NCBI GenBank assembly: GCA_038503035.1
Contig: JAVSML010024570.1
Span: 220,007-284,006, forward strand
Source of the DNA: Crocodylus rhombifer
Taxonomy: Eukaryota; Chordata; Crocodylia; Crocodylidae
Direction of reading: 5' to 3'
DNA: 64,000 bases
Below the pieces are notes generated by a model, which saw nothing but the letters and a program-made list of their open reading frames with translations, did no database searches and was not told the origin of the DNA. Each line of letters starts with the position of its first letter. Position 1 is the first letter of the stretch. Positions 21,847 through 64,000 of the stretch are shown one piece after another. Both the position numbers and the translations under genes were made by a program.

Positions 21847-22560
21847 CAGTTACAGATTTAAATTAGATCACCTCTCAGCCTTGTATACTTGTGTTCAGCT
21901 ATATTTTATAGCTGTCTTGCATATACTAATGTAAATATCTTTTTAAGTCGGTGCCTATGTGCCATCAATTTTGAGTAAATGGAAAAAAAAAATCAGATGT
22001 GGAGTTGTGATCTGAGGCAGGTTGTATATACCTGTGGGACTCATTTTAAATACATTTTTTTGTTGTTGTTTTCATTTCTCTTTGATTTAAATAGCTTTTT
22101 CACGCCATGCCTCTTACATGGGAATCATTTTAAGAACAATCTGACCTGCTTCCTGGGGCTGGGGAGGGATAAATACAGCGATAAAAACTTTCTAGCACTT
22201 TTCCATTAGTCACAAGTCACAGTCAGATTTCTGCTGCACCAGACCAAGGAAGTAATGTCCATTTTTTCTTGAAGATTGAATTTGCTTTTTATATAGAGGC
22301 TTTCTTAATTCTTTTCAGTCATGTCTCTCAGCCCTTAGAAAATTGGGTGGACTATGATATCTTGGTCACAATATTTTACCCCTGTAATGATAACCCCTAT
22401 ATGATCTCTGCTGTATCTGCTCAGAGGTAAGAAGAGCAAGCCCTGCATGGCCCCTAGTGCTCCTGGAAACGCACCACTTCCTCATGTTATGGAGGTATCT
22501 TAAGATGATGTATAAAGGCCCCCATTACATTAATTTAAAATTGACACAGTTGATAGTTAG
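21847..22560. other. BRIX1 3' UTR and intergenic
   Basis: AT-rich sequence after the BRIX1 stop. No repeat or gene is recognised and the poly(A) site could not be placed. Confidence 0.5.
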
Positions 22561-23330
22561 CTGTGTTTGGGCTGGAATTGCAGTTGAAAATTTCTTTTCA
22601 GGTCACTAAAGAACACATTTCTGTCATTGGGGGATTATCTTAAAGAAGACTAAGAAGGGCCCTGGTCAACCTGAGGTTTGGTTTGTAAGTGCCAGGCTGT
22701 TAACTCACAGGCCCCTGGGCCTCAGTGAGGAAATAGCTTTGGGCTGGGATTACTGATGGAAATCCTTTTTGGGTCACCCCAAACCATGTGTCTGCTGTCA
22801 AGGGCCTCTTCCCAAAGAAGCCTAGGCAGGATCTGCCTAATCCAAAGCTGTTTGCAAATGCCAGGCTGATAACTGACATTCCTCCACCCTGGCCTGTACT
22901 AGGTACCTAGCTCCAAAAAAGAAGCTGAGTTTGGGCTGGTATTACTAGGCAAAATCCTTTTTGGGTCACCCCAAACCAGAAATCCCTGCCACTGGTGGAC
23001 TCCCTCAAGGAAGTCTGGACAGCCCCCTCCCTGCCTGACCTGAAGCGTGTCTTGAGTGCCAACTGATAAGGTAGGTATACTGAGCCATACAAACTAATTT
23101 TGGGCCAGGAATATGGGGTAAACATCTATTTGGGTTTCCCCAAAGCTAATTTCACCTGTGGGAGACTCTCCTAAAGTCTGGCCTGGGTACTGCCTGACCT
23201 AAAGCTTAGTTTTCACATGCCAGACTTCCAACTGATGTCCCCTGCCAGGTACGTAGACCTGAATAAGCAATTGGATTTGGGTTGGGATTATCCAGCACGA
23301 TCCTTTTCAGATCACGCTAAAACAAATGTT
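22560..23330 (+). repeat. Degenerate tandem repeat array, forward orientation (five units)
   Basis: Five diverged units are anchored on GGGCTGGGATTAC-like segments at 22569, 22741, 22933, 23102 and 23279, giving periods of 172, 192, 169 and 177 bp. Within a unit the anchor is followed by TCCTTTTTGGGTCACCCCAA, then a CTGCCACTGGGGGAC-like stretch, then GTGCCAGGCTG. Nothing is coding. The array is mirrored by the array at 24460-25150. Confidence 0.8.
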
Positions 23331-24459
23331 TTTCAGGACAGGGCACAAAATCCTGAGCAGTGTATATGGAGACACAGCTGCCCACACACCAGTGTCCCCC
23401 TCTCAGGTGGGCTCATTTAATCTAAGAAAAGGCAAATGCCAGTATGTTGGGACCAGGTTGGCTGCAGAAGCTGCCACAGTAAAGGAGAGCATCCATTTGT
23501 TCATCGGCCAGGGTTAGGCTAGCTGCTGACCAGGACTAAAGAGCCCAGCCTACCTGATCAAGGAGTGGACTTCAGTTGTACAGTTTTTTGGCTTCATTTC
23601 CTCCACTGGGGTAAGACTAGTACCTGCCTCTAAGATGCTCTTCTGTACAAAGCTATTGGCACCCTAGAAGTTGCCAGGTAATTTAATAGCCACCCAGCGA
23701 TAACAGTCACAGGTCGTTCAGCCTATTCTAAGTTACAGTAGCCGGTGAACCTGACCTTAATTAATACCACTACACTGTCCTTCAGTCCTGAGAGTGAGGC
23801 TTCGGTATGCATTTCATGAGCTGTGTGCCCTTGGTAACATCCTTAATGTTTCTAAGACATTTGTACAGCAACAACATGGTTTGGTACGCTGTACTCCCTA
23901 AAAGCTTTAGGGAACTCTTGGGTGGCAGATGCGTCTCCACATGCTTCCTTTTTTAATTCTCAAATTCCATCATAGCAATGTTGACTCAGTCTCGCCAAGC
24001 TTATGGAAACATACAAAATGGGTGCCAGTACTGCACCTTGCCCCAGCTACTTTGGAACTGCAATGAGAAAACCTTTGTTTTGGCAAACTCTGATAAATGT
24101 GTGAATGTCTGATGTTCCCTGTTGAATTAATCAGGACTGGTGACAGTTTTAACTAGCAATATTCCATCTACTTAAATACAAGAGACCTAAATACAGGATA
24201 CAAGACAAGGATTTTGGGGGCAAGGGAACAGGGTACTACCATCTCTGAAAAGCCACCACCTGGTATTTGAGAAGGCATGGTTTGGTAATTTGATATAGAG
24301 CTAGATGTGCATATAGTTTTATTTCAATTTACTTAATGTCATCACAGCTTCAACATAACTCTGATACTACCAATTTACTTAATGTTGCATATAGAAATCT
24401 CTGGTGGAAAAACCCAAGGATCAAATGCAGCCTGAAAAGGCTTCTTCAGGGGAGTGCCC
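23331..24459. other. Spacer between the inverted arrays
   Basis: About 1.1 kb without recognised genes or clear units of the flanking repeat. Open frames here are short and resemble no family. Confidence 0.5.
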
Positions 24460-25150
24460 CAGTGGTAGAGAGGTGAGGTCTGGGGTGACCAGAAAGGGAT
24501 TTTGTCTGGAAACCTTCAGCTCCTTATTTGGTGCTGCTTACATAGCATGTAACCGTGGGTAGCTTCAGGCTGCACGCCATCCTGCCCAGTTATTCAGAAG
24601 ATCCCCCAGTTAGGGAGATATGTGGTTTGAGGTGACCCAAAGGGGGCTTTGCCCCATAATCCCAGCCCAAAATAAGATCTTCATTTGGCACAATGTACTT
24701 AGCATGCAGGCATTGAGGGGTGGGTGGCAGGTTGGCACTCAGAAACTGAGCAATGTGTCAAGCCCAGACTTCTGGAGAGTCCCTGGTGATGGAGAGGATC
24801 CAGAAAGGGTTTTCCCCATAATCCCAGCTCAAAGTCAGCTCTTTATTCACAGCAATGTACATGGCGCACAATCCCGGGGCCTGTTAGTTGTCAGGTTGGT
24901 GCTTACAAACTAAGTCAGCGCTTGTCTTAGGCTTCCTTGGGAGAGTCCTCAGAGAGCAGAGGACTTCCACCTGTAATCCCAGCCCAGGCGCAGCTCCTGA
25001 TTCAGTGCTACGTACACGGCCCTCGGGCCTGGAGGGCGCGGGCTGGCGGCGGCTGGCATGCAGCAACTCAGCCTCAGGTCGGGCAGCGCGCCCCTTTTTC
25101 AGAAGCGCCCGGGATTTTGCCCCGTAATCCCAACCTAATCTCAGGTCTTT
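24460..25150 (-). repeat. Degenerate tandem repeat array, reverse orientation (five units)
   Basis: The same repeat as at 22560-23330, on the opposite strand. Anchors (AATCCCAGCCC or variants, complementing GGGCTGGGATT) lie at about 24510, 24658, 24820, 24975 and 25126, giving periods of 148 to 162 bp. The complement of GGGTCACCCCAA is seen as GGTGACCCAAAG near 24631. The last two units are CpG-rich and run directly into the DNAJC21 CpG island. Confidence 0.8.
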
Positions 25151-25722
25151 TTTCTTTTCTACGTGCCATTCTTCTACACCTTAATGAGTAAATACACATT
25201 TTTGATGAAATCCCCACTCTTTAGCGGGTGTCATCTGTTACTAACAGCCTGGAGCTGCATATGGAAGAGGAACCAGGAAGTGGGAATATTTTTTTTTTTC
25301 TTTTTTTTCCACTGGTCTTGGAAGCACTGCAATACCAGGTCAATGCATGGAGTGGACGGAGTACGCTCCAGTTCCATCAACCAATACCAAAAAGAATCTG
25401 CTCAACATGAGCGGAATGCAGGGAGAGGCTGCAGGGCCTGCCGCTGCTTCCCAGTGGTATGGCTACCGCTAGCCCCGGGGAGCTCGCCTACGTGGTCACG
25501 CTGCTTCCCCTAACCACCTGATTGATCATGGTGTCTCCCCTGCCAGGTAAGTATAAAGCAACCAGATTCAGCCGCAGGCTCATCCTGCCCGGGTCTGTGC
25601 GCGCCCCGCCCCGCCGCTGGGCGGCTCCGAGCCTCCGGGCTGGGGAGCGTCGGCCCGAGGCCCCGCAGAACGCGGGCGGCGGCAACCTCCCATCGGGCCC
25701 CGCCCCCGCCCGCCAGGCCCCG

Positions 25723-26122
25723 NNNNNNNNNNNNNNNNNNNNNNNNNNNNNNNNNNNNNNNNNNNNNNNNNNNNNNNNNNNNNNNNNNNNNNNNNNNNNN
25801 NNNNNNNNNNNNNNNNNNNNNNNNNNNNNNNNNNNNNNNNNNNNNNNNNNNNNNNNNNNNNNNNNNNNNNNNNNNNNNNNNNNNNNNNNNNNNNNNNNNN
25901 NNNNNNNNNNNNNNNNNNNNNNNNNNNNNNNNNNNNNNNNNNNNNNNNNNNNNNNNNNNNNNNNNNNNNNNNNNNNNNNNNNNNNNNNNNNNNNNNNNNN
26001 NNNNNNNNNNNNNNNNNNNNNNNNNNNNNNNNNNNNNNNNNNNNNNNNNNNNNNNNNNNNNNNNNNNNNNNNNNNNNNNNNNNNNNNNNNNNNNNNNNNN
26101 NNNNNNNNNNNNNNNNNNNNNN
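25723..26122. other. Assembly gap (400 N)
   Basis: A run of exactly 400 undetermined bases. The sequence on each side is nearly the same (CCAGGCCCCG before; CAGGCCCCGCCCCCGCC after, also present at about 25697-25711). The gap probably hides a GC-rich tandem repeat, and its real length is unknown. Confidence 0.95.
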
Positions 26123-26194
26123 CAGGCCCCGCCCCCGCCGGTCTCCCCGCCGCCGCGCCGCGCCGCGCCGCGCCAGGCCGGGCCCGCTGCCGCC

Positions 26195-48352
<22,158 letters not shown>

Positions 48353-48660
48353 GACTTTGGCTGGCAGTCTTTGGACAATCAAACACGGATACTCACAAAA
48401 CCCATTCAGAACCTAAAGGCATCGTGTCCCGTAATCTGAATTAAAGGGCCCGGCTAAACTTACAGAATGGAAAAGCATTTTTATCCTGTGCAGAAAGTGG
48501 TGTTTGTTTTTTTGTTTTTTTTTTTACCAACATTTAACTGAATTTTCAGAGGCTGTCCCAGTGGCTTTAAAGTCTTGAGAAGCTGACAGCTACAGGCTGC
48601 TCTTCCTGAATATTTGTTGGACTCTATCACTAAAAAATGTACAGGGGGAAGAAATAAATT
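48353..48660 (+). other. DNAJC21: DNAJC21 3' UTR
   Basis: Sequence between the TAG stop and the AATAAA signal, with T- and A-rich tracts and no repeat seen. The UTR would be about 320 nt long. Confidence 0.65.
48653..48658 (+). terminator. DNAJC21: DNAJC21 poly(A) signal AATAAA
   Basis: AATAAA lies about 300 bp after the DNAJC21 stop, followed by a T-rich stretch. A second weaker candidate (ATAAATTAAAG) lies near 48850. Confidence 0.6.
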
Positions 48661-50308
48661 ATTTTAACACTTCTATTGCACTTTTTATTTTACAGAGCTC
48701 ATTTCATGAATACGATGAGATGGGAAGCAAATGAACTCTCTTTAATTATCTGCTTCTTTTAGACCACTCTACAAATATTAGAAAGTGCAAACTGGCCTGT
48801 ATCTTGGTACAGTTCAAATCTTGCTGTGCGCCTTTATTTGCCTTGAAATATAAATTAAAGAGTTGCTTGTGGGAAAAGACCCAACTTCTCTTTATGGCTA
48901 GTTCATCTCTAAACTATAAAAGGCAGAATTACAAAGAAATGCAACACACAAGGTCAGTATGATGCCTTTATTGGACCAAAAAGCGATTTTTGTGTGAGGA
49001 CTAACATTTGGAAAGTGTAACTTGCAAACGCAGCATCCTTGGGCAGTAGGCAAGATGTTTAGTAGAAGTCTTGCAATAGGTACCCCATGGCAAACACTAT
49101 TGAACTCCTTAACCATGTTTGTACAGGGGAGCACAGCACTTTGTTTCACCAGCTGTGGATGGTTGTCCTGGCTAAGTGAAGCAGGGGTGCCGACACAACT
49201 CTCGCTGCCAGTGAGAGTAGAGGGAAGATGGCCGTGGGAGAGAGCGTTCAGGGGCAAGTTCTGAGGTAGGTGTCATCTTATGTGGCTACTTGGCAAGAGC
49301 TTCATCTTCTCAGAGGGTTTCACAGAAACTCTGCACCCTGCAGCCCAATAGCAAAGGCTCGCGGTAGAACTTGAGTACACTCTGTTCTGCCTCTGTTTCA
49401 CTGCTACAGCTATTTCCTACTACATAAAGGAAAATTAGGCTCTTGATAAGTATCATTATACGAGTTAAATGGTTTGTTGTGTGATGCTGCCTTACCAAGC
49501 TGAGCATATCTTGTCTCCTTGAATGGGAAAATAAGGACTTGTTACCATTTCTTCACTTTGCAGCCACACAGCCAAACATTGCAGCTTTCCATTGAAATGG
49601 AAGGGTAATCACTTTTAGATCGCTGGTGTAGAAGCACATGTGTTCTAGGAACAAAATTTTAATGCTAAAATCTACTAAAGGAAGTCTGTCTAAAAGCAAG
49701 AGAGCTTAAAATTCAATGAAGTCATTAGTTACTCAGCAATGTCACTGTGGAAAGTAAATCTCTGCATGTCAACTTCGAGTTGATCAACGTTACAGCCAGA
49801 ATTCCATCAGCTCCTTCCGAGCTGAGTTGCCAGGATTGGAGGGGGAATCGCCACAGCTAGAACTTTAAATTTTAAGATGCTTGACAGCCAGCACTGTTAA
49901 CTACAGATAGGCTCTGCCTGAGGGCTTCCTGCCCAGTACTGATAGTATGAATTGTCAGTGGTTTGCTGCCAAAGATGGGATGGGAGATTAGTCTTGCAGG
50001 TACTCTACTCCCAGTTGACTGGGAAGGCACTAATTAATAACTCATTTGGCTTTGTGTGTTCACAATAGGCAAAACTGCTCTTGTGATACAGGACATTAGA
50101 GTAAGAGTGAGTTCTTGTTTAGCCACCAAATTAAGGAATCTTCCAAAATCATTTAAATTCACAAAGTGCTCAGTGAAATAAGGTCTGATTTTCTTCATCC
50201 AATGACTTTCCTGCAGATTGCATTATAGTTGGAGGACGATTCCAGAGTATTGATTATGTGCGCACTAAATATTTGAGCTTCATCTGAGGCAAGGGAACTG
50301 TTTAGGGT
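48661..50308. other. Convergent intergenic region and AGXT2 3' UTR
   Basis: About 1.6 kb between the DNAJC21 poly(A) signal and the AGXT2 stop. No gene, RNA or clear transposon was recognised. A TTTATT at about 48965 reads AATAAA on the AGXT2 strand and is a weak candidate end of that transcript. Confidence 0.45.

Positions 50309-64000
<13,692 letters not shown>

Overview
The window is vertebrate nuclear DNA, most likely from a non-avian sauropsid. A crocodilian is favoured over a turtle, but this is not proven. The evidence is multi-exon protein genes with long introns, several CR1 LINE fragments of clearly different ages, many short hAT-type elements, MIR relics and CpG-island promoters. 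Four genes can be reconstructed exon by exon. Their order and orientation (RAD1 reverse, BRIX1 forward, DNAJC21 forward, AGXT2 reverse) match what I know of human chromosome 5p13, so this is a conserved synteny block. Every splice junction proposed keeps frame. The three complete genes give proteins of 287, 343 and 536 residues, close to their human counterparts.

Layout. 1-1950: flank beyond RAD1 with no identified gene, a SINE/LINE tail relic and one unassigned exon-like block (466-642). 1957-14722 (-): RAD1, a subunit of the 9-1-1 DNA-damage clamp; its 6.5-kb intron 1 holds three head-to-tail CR1 fragments, and intron 2 holds hAT elements and MIR relics. 14723-15039: a 317-bp CpG-rich bidirectional promoter with five copies of an unusual 17-bp near-palindrome. 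15040-21846 (+): BRIX1, a 60S ribosome assembly factor, with one GC-AG intron. 21847-26194: intergenic, dominated by two arrays of a degenerate 150-190-bp repeat facing each other in opposite orientations, then the DNAJC21 CpG island interrupted by a 400-N gap. 26195-48352 (+): DNAJC21, a J-protein of late 60S maturation, with many transposon relics in its introns. 48353-50308: a short convergent intergenic region. 50309 to the right edge (-): the last ten exons of AGXT2, a mitochondrial PLP aminotransferase; its first exons lie beyond 64000.

The genes are not an operon, but there is a functional theme. BRIX1 and DNAJC21 both act in large-subunit ribosome assembly, and BRIX1 shares its promoter with the checkpoint gene RAD1. 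I found no RNA gene, CRISPR array or provirus, and nothing I would call a new biological system. The observations most worth follow-up are the palindrome cluster between RAD1 and BRIX1, the inverted repeat arrays upstream of DNAJC21, a Tigger1-like transposon end in BRIX1, two target-site classes among the hAT elements, and a long palindrome beside DNAJC21 exon 5.
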